Assembly (NCBI RefSeq): GCF_963666195.1
Contig: NZ_OY762653.1
Coordinates: 248,001-312,000, forward strand
Source: Trichococcus shcherbakoviae
Lineage (GTDB): Bacteria; Bacillota; Bacilli; Lactobacillales; Aerococcaceae
Direction: 5' to 3'
Length of the DNA: 64,000 nucleotides
Position 1 is the stretch's first letter, and each line of letters starts with the position of its first letter. Position numbers and translations under genes: made by a program. Of this stretch, positions 17,512-25,836 are shown piece by piece. Below the pieces are notes generated by a model that saw only the letters and a program-made list of their open reading frames with translations, searched no databases and was not told where the DNA came from.

Positions 17512-18369
17512 TTAGAACCCTCTGCTGGATCCGCCTCCTCCGGAAGAACCTCCTCCTCCGAAGCCGCCTCCTCCGCCAAAGCCACCACCACCGAAACCGC
17601 CACCGCCATACCCTCCTCGATGATTGTTGCCGCGGTACCCACCTCCGCCACCGCTTAGAAGCAACCACCACAACGGATTCATTCCGCCACCGCGTCCACC
17701 GCGTCCGCCTCTGCCTCGACCGCCAAAAAAGAAGGACAGCAGCAAAAGGATGAACAGGAATTGGACGATTGACGCGAAAAACGATGAATCGTCTTCAGAG
17801 TATTGCGTTGTATCGACAGGATAGCCCGAGAAAATTACTTCGTCATCATATTGGTATTCCTGATTGACGACAACCGCCGCTTCCGTAAAAATTTCTTTCA
17901 GCCCGCCATCGAAGTCATTGGCCGAAAGATAATCCAGATGATTGTCTAAAATTCTGCCTGTCCTGCTGTCCGTTAAGGCACCTTCCAGACCGTATCCGAT
18001 TTCGAAGCGGATTTCCCTTTCTTCCAAAGCCAACAAAATCAGCACGCCGTTATCGGCATCCGCCTGGCCAATTTTCCACTTTTCGAACAGGTCGACAGAA
18101 TACTCCTCGATTGTCTCACCTTGCAGCGAATCGACCACCGCCACGACAACTTGGGGTTTTTCTTCAGTCAATTCGTATTGTTCATTCACGCTCAGGATGA
18201 ATGATTTCGTTTCTTCGGAGAGCGTGCCGCTTGGATCATAGACATAAAATTCAGTTGTCGGATCAGGCAACGCTTGCGCATGTTTGGAAGGCGCGAAAGC
18301 CATCGAAAAGAGGAACAACCCCAAAACCACAAGCAATTGCCACCGCGCCTTTTTTCTCATTTGAAACAA
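17512..18369 (-). CDS. TPM-domain secreted/membrane protein
   Basis: Signal peptide (LLVVLGLFLFSMAFA, about residues 12-27) followed by a TPM/YgcG domain (about 35-175: DPSGTLSEETK, VVVAVVDSLQGETIEEY, NGVLILLALEEREIRFEIGYG). Then comes a membrane helix (about 205-218) and a cytoplasm-proximal low-complexity tail extremely rich in Gly with Phe, Arg and Ser, ending SSRGF. This is the classic partner of LemA, encoded 19 bp upstream. Start is probably TTG at 18369 behind GAGGGG; an ATG lies three codons later. Function in the envelope is not established. Confidence 0.88.
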   Translation of the reverse strand: MFQMRKKARWQLLVVLGLFLFSMAFAPSKHAQALPDPTTEFYVYDPSGTLSEETKSFILSVNEQYELTEEKPQVVVAVVDSLQGETIEEYSVDLFEKWKIGQADADNGVLILLALEEREIRFEIGYGLEGALTDSRTGRILDNHLDYLSANDFDGGLKEIFTEAAVVVNQEYQYDDEVIFSGYPVDTTQYSEDDSSFFASIVQFLFILLLLSFFFGGRGRGGRGGRGGGMNPLWWLLLSGGGGGYRGNNHRGGYGGGGFGGGGFGGGGGFGGGGSSGGGGSSRGF

Positions 18370-18388
18370 AGCATCATCAGCCCCTCAA

Positions 18389-18967
18389 TTATTCATCGTC
18401 TGTATTCAAGTCTACACTTGGAGCAGTTTCAGCGCCGCTGACCGCTTCAAAATAAGATTTTTCATCAAATCCGAAAAGTCCTGCCATGAGTGATCCCGGG
18501 AACCGTTTGACTTTGTTGTTGTATTGTTGCACAGCTTCATTGTAACGATCCCTCTCGACCGAAATCCTGTTTTCGGTACCTGCCAACTCATCCATCAGAG
18601 CCGTCACTTGTTCGTTCGATTTCAGTTCCGGATAGTTCTCAACAATCACCAATAGGCGCGAAAGCGCGGATTCCATTTCGTTGCTGGCTGTAACCTGTTC
18701 TTCGGTCGTCTGGGCACTGCCGATTCTGGCACGGGCATCAGCGATTGCACCGAATACTTCCTGTTCCTGTTCCATAGCGCCTTTTACCGATTCCACCAAG
18801 TTGGGGATCAGATCATAACGTCTTTGTAGTTTGGTTTCCACATTCGCCCATTGCACATCGACGTTGCTTTCCTCAGTCACCAAACCATTATAGGAGCTGA
18901 TCAATGGTACTCCCAACAGCAACACCGCAATAAAAACACCAATTAAGCCCTTCAACCAACCTTTCAT
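18389..18967 (-). CDS. lemA: LemA family protein
   Basis: Membrane-anchored helical-bundle protein. One N-terminal transmembrane helix (LIGVFIAVLLLGVPLIS), then the family signature VETKLQRRYDLIPNLVESVKG and a conserved YNNKVKRFPG. ATG at 18967 is 8 nt after AGGAG; longer in-frame sequence to 19036 is leader. Forms a two-gene operon with the TPM protein. Confidence 0.93.
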   Translation of the reverse strand: MKGWLKGLIGVFIAVLLLGVPLISSYNGLVTEESNVDVQWANVETKLQRRYDLIPNLVESVKGAMEQEQEVFGAIADARARIGSAQTTEEQVTASNEMESALSRLLVIVENYPELKSNEQVTALMDELAGTENRISVERDRYNEAVQQYNNKVKRFPGSLMAGLFGFDEKSYFEAVSGAETAPSVDLNTDDE

Positions 18968-19055
18968 CTTCCCATCTCCTTTATTTTTCATTTTGTGCTT
19001 ACATACAATTATCCCTGAACTTCGGCAAAACCGCATCCATCCAAAGATGTATTTC

Positions 19056-19949
19056 TCACTGATTCAGGATGTCTTCCAACAATCTCGGATTGAATGTCTG
19101 CGACTTCAGCATGTCCAATTCGAACCTGTAAGGCGCCTTCTTGTTCTTTTTGTCCTCTCCGACGAACGGAGTTTCCAATATTTTCGGCAAATCCTGCAAT
19201 TGAGGGTGATGAACAATTTTGTTCAAGGTTTCAAAACCGATGGTGCCGAACCCGATGTTAGCATGCCTGTCCTTATGGGTCCCTCTTTCGTTTTTCGAGT
19301 CGTTGATATGGACCATTTTCAAACGTTCCAGACCGATGACGCGGTCGAACTCTTCCAAAACACCGTCGAAGTCCTCTTTGACGTTATAACCCGCATCATT
19401 TATATGGCACGTATCCAATGTTACGGATAACTTGTCGTTGTAGACTACCCCATCCATGATGGCAGCCAACTCCTCAAACGTCCGGCCGATTTCGGTGCCT
19501 TTTCCGGCCATCGTTTCCAATGCAATCTGTGCAGTCTGACTAGGCTCCAGCACTTCATTCAAGCCCTTGATGATCTGTTTGATGCCTATATCAGAACCGG
19601 CACCGACATGCGAACCCGGATGCAGCGTAATTTGTCTTGCTCCAAGAGCTTGCGCCCGCACGATTTCATCGCGCAAAAATCCGATTGCGAATTCAAAATG
19701 GTCCGGTTTCGTTGTATTTGCCAAGTTGATGATGTAGGGTGCATGCACGACCAATTCGACCAGACCGTGCTTCGCCATATAGTCCATGCCTTCCGGAATA
19801 TTCATCTCATCGACGCTTTTTCTCCGGGTATTCTGCGGAGCGCCTGTGTAGATCATAAACACCGAAGAACCGTAGGATGCTGCCTCCTCTGCTGAACCCA
19901 ACAGCATTTTTTTACCGCCCATAGAAACATGTGAACCTATCTTTAACAT
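19056..19949 (-). CDS. nfo: Endonuclease IV
   Basis: AP endonuclease of base-excision repair, a TIM barrel with three zinc ions. Recognisable family segments are [47 protein letters not shown] and [17 protein letters not shown]. Standard length of 297 residues. It is separated from aspS by an 18-bp-stem terminator. I see no SOS box close by. Confidence 0.96.
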   Translation of the reverse strand: MLKIGSHVSMGGKKMLLGSAEEAASYGSSVFMIYTGAPQNTRRKSVDEMNIPEGMDYMAKHGLVELVVHAPYIINLANTTKPDHFEFAIGFLRDEIVRAQALGARQITLHPGSHVGAGSDIGIKQIIKGLNEVLEPSQTAQIALETMAGKGTEIGRTFEELAAIMDGVVYNDKLSVTLDTCHINDAGYNVKEDFDGVLEEFDRVIGLERLKMVHINDSKNERGTHKDRHANIGFGTIGFETLNKIVHHPQLQDLPKILETPFVGEDKKNKKAPYRFELDMLKSQTFNPRLLEDILNQ

Positions 19950-20015
19950 ATCTTCACCCTTTTATTATGTATTATCCTAAAAAGCATTTTCGCCTTCAAT
20001 AAACCCGGAGACGAA

Positions 20016-20060
20016 AAACAAGCCTTATGATACGATTATTGTATCATAAGGCTTGTTTTC
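20016..20060. terminator. Strong bidirectional terminator between aspS and nfo
   Basis: An 18-bp perfect stem (20016-20033 and 20041-20058) around a 7-nt loop, with A- and T-rich flanks on both sides. It follows the aspS stop codon on the minus strand. Confidence 0.92.
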
Positions 20061-20092
20061 CTTACCATCAGATGCTCTTTTTAGTGCAATTG

Positions 20093-21859
20093 TTAGTCCA
20101 ATGAAGCGATTTTCAGGCTCAGTTCTTTCAACTGAGCTGCGCTTACTTCGCTTGGAGCGTTCGTCATCGGGTCGAAAGCTTTCCCGTTTTTAGGGAACGC
20201 GATCACTTCTCGGATGTTCGATTCGCCAGCCAACAACATGACCAGACGATCCAGCCCTAAAGCGATGCCGCCATGTGGTGGGAAGCCATAGTCGAATGCA
20301 TCCAACAAGAATCCGAACTCCTCTTCGGCATCTTCTTTGCTGAAGCCAAGTGCCGCAAACATCTGCTCTTGCACTTCCCTTGTGTAGATACGCAGAGAGC
20401 CGCCGCCGATTTCATAACCGTTCAGGACGATATCGTAGGCTTGTGCATAGACTTCTTCCGGGTGGTCGGCTAATTTGGCAAGATCTTCGTCGTTTGGACG
20501 AGTGAATGGATGGTGCATCGCTGTGTAGCGTTTTGCGTCCACATCGTACTCAAGCAATGGCCAATTTACAACCCAAACGAAAGCAAATTGGGATTTGTCG
20601 ATCAGATCAAGATCGCGGCCGAACTTCAGGCGCAGCTCTCCTAATGCTTGATAGACGATCTCTTTTTTATCAGCAACGAACACCAGCAAGTCGCCAGGCT
20701 CCGCATCCATCAGTCTGATCAATTCTTCGCTGTCTTCGGTGAAGAATTTAGCCACGGCGCCTTTCAGTCCGTCCTCTTCGACTTTCATCCAAGCCATGCC
20801 TTTTGCACCGTATTGTTTGGCGTACTCGATCAGGTTATCCATGTCTTTGCGCGAATAGGCATCGGCTTTGCCTTTGACGTTCAAGCCACGAACTTGGCCG
20901 CCGCTTTCGCTGGTCGCTTTGAATACGTTGAACGAAGAAGTTTTCGCAAATTCATTCATGTCGATCAGTTCCAATGCGAAACGGGTATCCGGCTTATCGC
21001 TGCCGAATCGGTTCATCGCTTCATCGTAGGAAATGCGCGGGAATGGAGCCGGAATATCTTTGCCCAAAACGTCCTTCATGACTTTCTGAAGCATAGTTTC
21101 GGTGATTTCCTGGATTTCAGCAGCAGACAGGAAACTGGTTTCGATATCGATTTGGGTGAATTCCGGCTGTCTGTCACCGCGCAGATCTTCATCACGGAAG
21201 CAGCGAACGATCTGGTAATAGCGGTCAAAGCCTGCGCCCATAAGCATCTGTTTGAACAGTTGCGGTGATTGCGGCAGCGCATAAAATTCGCCTTGATGGA
21301 CACGGGACGGAACGATATAGTCACGCGCACCTTCCGGAGTCGATTTCGTCAAATATGGCGTTTCGATGTCCATGAAATTCAAGTCATCCAAATAGTTGCG
21401 GACAGTGCGCGTCGTTTGGTGGCGAATTTTCATGTTGTTCATCATTTTGTCTCTTCTTAAATCGATGTAACGGTATTTCATGCGCAATTCATCGGATACG
21501 TTCAGATCGCCTTCGATATAGAACGGTGGTGTTTTCGCTTTCGCCAAAATCTCCACGGATTCCGCTTCGATTTCGATTGTGCCTGTGCCGATGTTCGGAT
21601 TGATCTGATTTGCTTCACGAAGGACTACTTTACCTTTGACCTGCAGGACATATTCCCCACGGATCGTTTCCGCAATGCGGAACGCTTCTTCATTGAATTC
21701 TGTGTTGAAAACGACTTGGACGATGCCTTCGCGGTCACGCAGGTGGATAAAGATCAATCCGCCTAAGTCTCTTCTTTTGTTAACCCAACCATTGGCGACG
21801 ACAGTCTGTCCAACGTTTGCTTCCGTAAATAATCCGCAATATTCTGTTCTTCTATCCAT
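20093..21859 (-). CDS. aspS: Aspartyl-tRNA synthetase
   Basis: Class II synthetase of the bacterial type with anticodon-binding OB fold, catalytic core and inserted GAD domain, 588 residues. Motif 2 is seen in [16 protein letters not shown] and motif 3 in [16 protein letters not shown] at 21859 is preferred; a GTG two codons upstream is too close to the AAGGG. It follows hisS by 24 bp and is presumably co-transcribed from the hisS T-box. Whether it also charges tRNA-Asn is not visible. Confidence 0.97.
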   Translation of the reverse strand: MDRRTEYCGLFTEANVGQTVVANGWVNKRRDLGGLIFIHLRDREGIVQVVFNTEFNEEAFRIAETIRGEYVLQVKGKVVLREANQINPNIGTGTIEIEAESVEILAKAKTPPFYIEGDLNVSDELRMKYRYIDLRRDKMMNNMKIRHQTTRTVRNYLDDLNFMDIETPYLTKSTPEGARDYIVPSRVHQGEFYALPQSPQLFKQMLMGAGFDRYYQIVRCFRDEDLRGDRQPEFTQIDIETSFLSAAEIQEITETMLQKVMKDVLGKDIPAPFPRISYDEAMNRFGSDKPDTRFALELIDMNEFAKTSSFNVFKATSESGGQVRGLNVKGKADAYSRKDMDNLIEYAKQYGAKGMAWMKVEEDGLKGAVAKFFTEDSEELIRLMDAEPGDLLVFVADKKEIVYQALGELRLKFGRDLDLIDKSQFAFVWVVNWPLLEYDVDAKRYTAMHHPFTRPNDEDLAKLADHPEEVYAQAYDIVLNGYEIGGGSLRIYTREVQEQMFAALGFSKEDAEEEFGFLLDAFDYGFPPHGGIALGLDRLVMLLAGESNIREVIAFPKNGKAFDPMTNAPSEVSAAQLKELSLKIASLD

Positions 21860-21883
21860 TTTCACTACCCTTTTCTGTATGTT

Positions 21884-23206
21884 CTAGTCTTCTTTTCCGA
21901 AAAATTCATTGAAAGCTGTCATATCGGCTGTCTGTGTTTTGTACACTTTGTCAAAATCAGCGTAAATCTCAGTCAACGCCACTTTCTGCTCTTTACCGGT
22001 CGACATCACTTTGAATTGCACTTGTTTGTTGTTCAATTCATCTTCGCCGATGGTCAGCACTACTTTGGCCCCATTTTTCGTGGCGGTTTTGAATTGTGCT
22101 TTGGCTTTGCGATCATGGAAGTCCCGGTCCGCTGAATACCCTGCTTGGCGTGCGTTTTGGACCAATTTCAAGGATTCGATGTTCGTAGCTTCTCCCAGAC
22201 CGACCACATAGACATCCAACTCGGATAGTTTCGGTATATCGACTTGCTGATCCTTCATCAAGAGGATCAGTCTTTCCAAGCCCATCCCGAAGCCGAAGCC
22301 TGGCACTTCCGGTCCACCGATTTCCTGAACCAAGCCATCATAGCGGCCACCGCCGCAGATGGTCGTTTCCGCCCCGAAAACTGCGGATGCACTCATGATT
22401 TCAAAAATCGTATCTTGATAATAATCTAGACCACGGACCATATTGCTGTTGATCGTGAAGGGGATTTCCAACGCCTGAAGCATTTCCTGGACCGATTCAA
22501 AATGTTTCTTCGAATCTTCCGACAGGAACTCCAAAATGCTCGGTGCCTGGGCGACAATTTCTTTGTCGCGCTTGTCTTTGCTGTCCAGCACGCGCAACGG
22601 ATTTTTGTGCAGACGGGTCTGGGAATCCTTGCTCAATTCATCATGGAAAGGTTCCAAGTAGGCAATCAGCGCTTCGCGGTATCTGATCCGATCTTCAGTC
22701 TTGCCCAACGAATTGATGACCAATTTCAGATCGCTCAATTCCAATTCCTTCAGTATATCCCATGCCAGTGCCATGGTTTCGACATCGGTCGCTGGATTGA
22801 TGCTTCCGAAAACTTCGACACCCAGTTGGTGGAATTGACGCATTCTTCCGCCTTGTGGTCTTTCGTAGCGGAACATCGGGCTGATGTAATAGACTTTCAG
22901 AGGTTTCGGATGTTCAGGGCCGAACAGCTTGTTTTCGACGTAAGCCCGGACCACTGGAGCCGTTCCTTCAGGCTTCAACGCGATGTGTCGTTCGCCTTTA
23001 TCATAGAAATCGTACATTTCCTTCGATACGATATCACTCGTATCGCCGACCCCTCTTGAAAACAGTTCATAACTTTCGAACATCGGGGTGCGGATTTCTG
23101 AAAACTGATAGTCATGCAGTAAGATGCGGGCTGTTTCTTCCACGTATTGCCAAATTTCTGCTTCCTGCAAAAATATGTCGGCAGTCCCTTTTGGTTTTTG
23201 TATCAT
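21884..23206 (-). CDS. hisS: Histidyl-tRNA synthetase
   Basis: Class II synthetase. Starts [13 protein letters not shown] at the ATG 23206, with AAAGGA upstream; in-frame sequence further 5' is the T-box terminator region. Motifs: [17 protein letters not shown] (motif 2), GGGRYDGL, and [11 protein letters not shown] (motif 3), plus a C-terminal anticodon-binding domain (VYVVGLGEA). About 440 residues. Leads the hisS-aspS operon. Confidence 0.97.
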   Translation of the reverse strand: MIQKPKGTADIFLQEAEIWQYVEETARILLHDYQFSEIRTPMFESYELFSRGVGDTSDIVSKEMYDFYDKGERHIALKPEGTAPVVRAYVENKLFGPEHPKPLKVYYISPMFRYERPQGGRMRQFHQLGVEVFGSINPATDVETMALAWDILKELELSDLKLVINSLGKTEDRIRYREALIAYLEPFHDELSKDSQTRLHKNPLRVLDSKDKRDKEIVAQAPSILEFLSEDSKKHFESVQEMLQALEIPFTINSNMVRGLDYYQDTIFEIMSASAVFGAETTICGGGRYDGLVQEIGGPEVPGFGFGMGLERLILLMKDQQVDIPKLSELDVYVVGLGEATNIESLKLVQNARQAGYSADRDFHDRKAKAQFKTATKNGAKVVLTIGEDELNNKQVQFKVMSTGKEQKVALTEIYADFDKVYKTQTADMTAFNEFFGKED

Positions 23207-23255
23207 TTTTATAACCATTCCTTTCGCTTCATACTGTCTTCTGTCTGAAAAAAAG

Positions 23256-23490
23256 CAAAAAAATAGCCCTCTTTCCATCATGGAAAAGGACGATTAGTCA
23301 GACGTGGTGCCACCTTTATTCGAAAGCATAGCTTTCCTTTAACGAGTAACGTTCGTGGCGTAATAGCTTTTCACTATTAATCCTCCAACCTGTCTTTCAA
23401 ATAAACGTTTGGGAGTGCTCTCAGCCGCGGCAATCCTCTCTGAATCAAACCAATCTATTCTACTTCGATCTTCACTGGACATTTATAATT
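23256..23490 (-). promoter_or_regulatory. T-box riboswitch of hisS-aspS
   Basis: The minus-strand leader carries the T-box core AGGTGGCACCACG (23315 to 23303). A terminator (CCTTTTCCAT..ATGGAAAGAGG followed by TTTTTTT, 23256-23289) lies just downstream, and stem I sequences lie upstream (AGTAGAATAG and GCTGAGAGC elements). Expected ligand is uncharged tRNA-His; I did not assign the specifier codon with certainty. The 5' boundary is approximate. Confidence 0.93.
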
Positions 23491-23496
23491 TCCTTA

Positions 23497-23525
23497 ACGA
23501 TACAAGATAAGCACCGAATTGTCAA
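23497..23525 (-). promoter_or_regulatory. Promoter of the hisS T-box transcript
   Basis: Minus strand TTGACA (23525-23520) and TATCGT (23502-23497), 17-bp spacing, placing the start just before the T-box leader. Confidence 0.7.
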
Positions 23526-23650
23526 TACTGTTTTCATCATATTTTCACTTTCGGGGCCAGCATAGTCAATCGCATATTTTGTGTCGTACTGCTGCGTCGC
23601 GGTTCAGCTTTGTCTATATAAGGAACAGATCCATAATTTCTGAAAAGGCT

Positions 23651-23680
23651 TTGCATTGGATGCCGTATCTTTGCTATAAT
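23651..23680 (+). promoter_or_regulatory. Promoter of the amidase gene
   Basis: TTGCAT (23651-23656) and perfect TATAAT (23675-23680) with 18-bp spacing, 62 bp before the GTG start. Confidence 0.65.
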
Positions 23681-23742
23681 GATAGAAGAATTGAACAATT
23701 TTTGTAAATTTTATGCATTCCAAACCAGAAAGGAGACAACTA

Positions 23743-25059
23743 GTGAAGACTATCGCAAAAAATAGACATCTGTTCTTCTTGACGCTTTTTTTGTTATTTG
23801 TCGGATTGGGCTCCTTCGGTACGGTAGCATTGGCCAACTATACTACAGTCGGCATCTCCGCCAGCATCGTAAATGTCAGGTCCGGCCCAGGATTGTCCTA
23901 CGACATCATGACGCAAATTCAAGGCGGCTCCTCAGTCAATGTTTTGGCCGATAAGAACGAATGGTATAAAGTCCGGCTTTCGGACGGAAGAATCGGATGG
24001 GTAGCCAGTTGGCTGATCAACAACACCGAGATCGCGGCAACATCCGAATTATTGGCAACTGTGCTGGTGCCCTCCGCCAACGTTCGACAAGAGAACAATG
24101 AAGCATCCGAAGTTGTCGGTACGGCAAGTGAAGGCGAAAAATTCGCCCTGTTGTATGAAGAGAACGGCTGGAGTCAAATCAAGTACAACAATAAGGTCGC
24201 TTGGATTTTATCGGAGCTGATCGAAATTTCACCAGGCAGCATCCAATTGGCACCGGAGACAGTTGATACCACAGCCGTTGTTGCTGACGACGCTAATCCG
24301 AAAGTGATCATCACCATGGATGGCGTAAATGTCCGCAGCGGCCCTTCGACAGGCAGCGATATCCTGTTCATTGCCGAAAAAGGCGAAGAATACGAACTGA
24401 TCAGCGAATCAGGTGATTTCTATAAGATCCTTTATGAGGGAAACAAGGAAGGTTACGTCGCCTCTTGGTTGGTGGAAACATCCGAATCGCTCAATACTCC
24501 CGTCACTGCTTCATCGACAACCACGCTTGCCGAAGCGACCATCGTGATCGATCCGGGCCACGGTGGGGAAGATCCAGGTGCGGAAGGTACTTATATTTAC
24601 GAGAAGGAAGTAACACTCAAAACTGCTGAAGCAGTTGCTGAAAAATTACGCAGTGCCGGAGCAAACGTCATATTGACGCGCACCTCTGATGTCTACGTAA
24701 CCCTGGAAGATCGGGCAGAAATGAGTAATGTCAACGACGCCGATCTGTTCATCAGTCTGCATTATGATTCCACCGCAAGTGGTACTTCCGCGACCGGCTT
24801 TACTACCTATTATTATGCCGATGCGGATATTCCGTTAGCAAATCTGGTCGATGACCACCTGGCCGATACTTTACCGTTGCAGGACAATGGTTCCAAATTC
24901 GGCGATTTCTTGGTCACGCGCGAAAATGAGCAACCAGCCTTGTTGTTGGAGCTCGGCTATATGAATAATGACTCCGACGTCAAAACCTTCAATTCCGATT
25001 ATTATCGCTCGCTGGTGGCAGAAAGCATCTACCAAGCATTGACCGAATATTTCCAATAA
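23743..25059 (+). CDS. N-acetylmuramoyl-L-alanine amidase with three SH3b repeats
   Basis: Secreted peptidoglycan hydrolase. Signal/anchor helix (LFFLTLFLLFVGLG, about residues 9-25), three bacterial SH3 repeats (NVRSGPG near 45, NVRQENN near 115, NVRSGPS near 200), then an Amidase_3 domain. Zinc and catalytic residues appear in DPGHGG, EKEVTLK, SLHYDS and LLELGYMNN. Start is GTG at 23743, 7 nt after GGAG; an upstream ATG at 23713 lacks a site. The place between dtd and hisS is the usual one for such an amidase (B. subtilis LytH region). Unusually for this stretch it is on the plus strand. Confidence 0.93.
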   Translation: MKTIAKNRHLFFLTLFLLFVGLGSFGTVALANYTTVGISASIVNVRSGPGLSYDIMTQIQGGSSVNVLADKNEWYKVRLSDGRIGWVASWLINNTEIAATSELLATVLVPSANVRQENNEASEVVGTASEGEKFALLYEENGWSQIKYNNKVAWILSELIEISPGSIQLAPETVDTTAVVADDANPKVIITMDGVNVRSGPSTGSDILFIAEKGEEYELISESGDFYKILYEGNKEGYVASWLVETSESLNTPVTASSTTTLAEATIVIDPGHGGEDPGAEGTYIYEKEVTLKTAEAVAEKLRSAGANVILTRTSDVYVTLEDRAEMSNVNDADLFISLHYDSTASGTSATGFTTYYYADADIPLANLVDDHLADTLPLQDNGSKFGDFLVTRENEQPALLLELGYMNNDSDVKTFNSDYYRSLVAESIYQALTEYFQ

Positions 25060-25065
25060 CAAAGA

Positions 25066-25310
25066 AAAGCTGAACGGGTTCGTTTAGCCCTGAAAGAAAT
25101 TTAGGAAATCGTGCTCCGCAACGTTCCCTACGGTCACCTTGTACTGGGAGTCTAAGGGATGAATCCCTAAGACTCCCATGCAACTGAGCATCGTAGAGCG
25201 CAATATGCTGAGATACTTCCTGCGTCAGCAGGTTAGTCGAACAGTATCCTTGGCTCGTAGAGACAAGGGGTTCCTTTATTTCTTTCCGAAGGGCTTACCC
25301 GTGAAGCTAG
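25066..25310 (+). other. Structured non-coding stretch downstream of the amidase
   Basis: No convincing gene lies between the amidase and dtd. The DNA is full of short inverted repeats that pair with G-U wobbles on the plus strand: GCTGAACG/CGTTTAGC (from about 25072), CCTGAA/TTTAGG, the 16-bp repeat at 25145-25178, and GATAC...GTATC enclosing CCTGC/GCAGG (25211-25249). On the minus strand a 35-codon frame (25084-25191) exists but has no ribosome binding site. It could be a structured RNA, a long 3' UTR, or a copy of a dispersed repeat. Confidence 0.35.
25145..25178. repeat. 16-bp inverted repeat in the amidase-dtd gap
   Basis: Arms 25145-25160 and 25163-25178 are complementary except for one A-A mismatch, with a 2-nt spacer. 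There is no adjacent T-tract, so it is not an ordinary terminator. Confidence 0.7.
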
Positions 25311-25315
25311 CCATC

Positions 25316-25366
25316 AAAAAACAGAGTCGGCAGCTTGAACCTCGAATGGTTCAAGCTGCCGGCTCT
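25316..25366. terminator. Bidirectional terminator between amidase and dtd
   Basis: A long stem, GGCAGCTTGAACC with GGTTCAAGCTGCC, extended by AGAG/CTCT, has a TTTTTT tail on the minus strand and a T-rich tail on the plus strand. It abuts the dtd stop codon. Confidence 0.9.
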
Positions 25367-25367
25367 A

Positions 25368-25814
25368 TTATTTGTTTTTGGAATCGATGAGAATGGTTAC
25401 GGGTCCATCGTTGTTCAAACGGACAGACATGTGCGCACCGAATTTACCCGATGCCACAGAGAACCCTTCCGCTCTTAACAGCTCGTTGAACGCTTGATAA
25501 AGCGCCTCCCCCATTTCTGGAGCGGCTGCATTGGTGAAGCTTGGGCGGTTCCCTTTTTTTGTATCAGCGAACAAAGTGAACTGGGATATCGAAAGGATGG
25601 CTCCTTCCACATCCTTCAAGGAGCGGTTCATTTTGCCTTCTTCATCCTCGAAAACCCGGAGATTTGAAACTTTGCGGACGAGGTAGTGCACGTCTTCATG
25701 TGTGTCATCCTTGCCGATGCCGACCAAAAGCATAAAGCCCTCTCCTATTTCCCCGATGATTTCATCTTCAACCGTTACGGACGCTTCCGTAACTTTCTGT
25801 ACCACGACACGCAT
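25368..25814 (-). CDS. dtd: D-aminoacyl-tRNA deacylase
   Basis: Proofreading enzyme that removes D-amino acids (and glycine from tRNA-Ala) from tRNA. 148 residues with the two active-site motifs SQFTLFAD and [11 protein letters not shown]. Lies 22 bp downstream of rel, the standard rel-dtd pair in Firmicutes. Confidence 0.96.
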   Translation of the reverse strand: MRVVVQKVTEASVTVEDEIIGEIGEGFMLLVGIGKDDTHEDVHYLVRKVSNLRVFEDEEGKMNRSLKDVEGAILSISQFTLFADTKKGNRPSFTNAAAPEMGEALYQAFNELLRAEGFSVASGKFGAHMSVRLNNDGPVTILIDSKNK

Positions 25815-25836
25815 ATTTGCCCTCTATTCATTTTGA

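Noticed and set aside
17530-17740. Repetitive codons in the TPM gene as a possible tandem repeat or CRISPR array
   Set aside because: It is a Gly-rich low-complexity protein tail with no regular repeat/spacer unit.
23207-23281. N-terminal extension of HisS
   Set aside because: This segment is the T-box terminator and leader; the family start is the ATG at 23206.
25084-25191. 35-codon minus-strand frame in the amidase-dtd gap
   Set aside because: No ribosome binding site or promoter, and it lies over inverted repeats; treated as part of the structured stretch and not as a gene.
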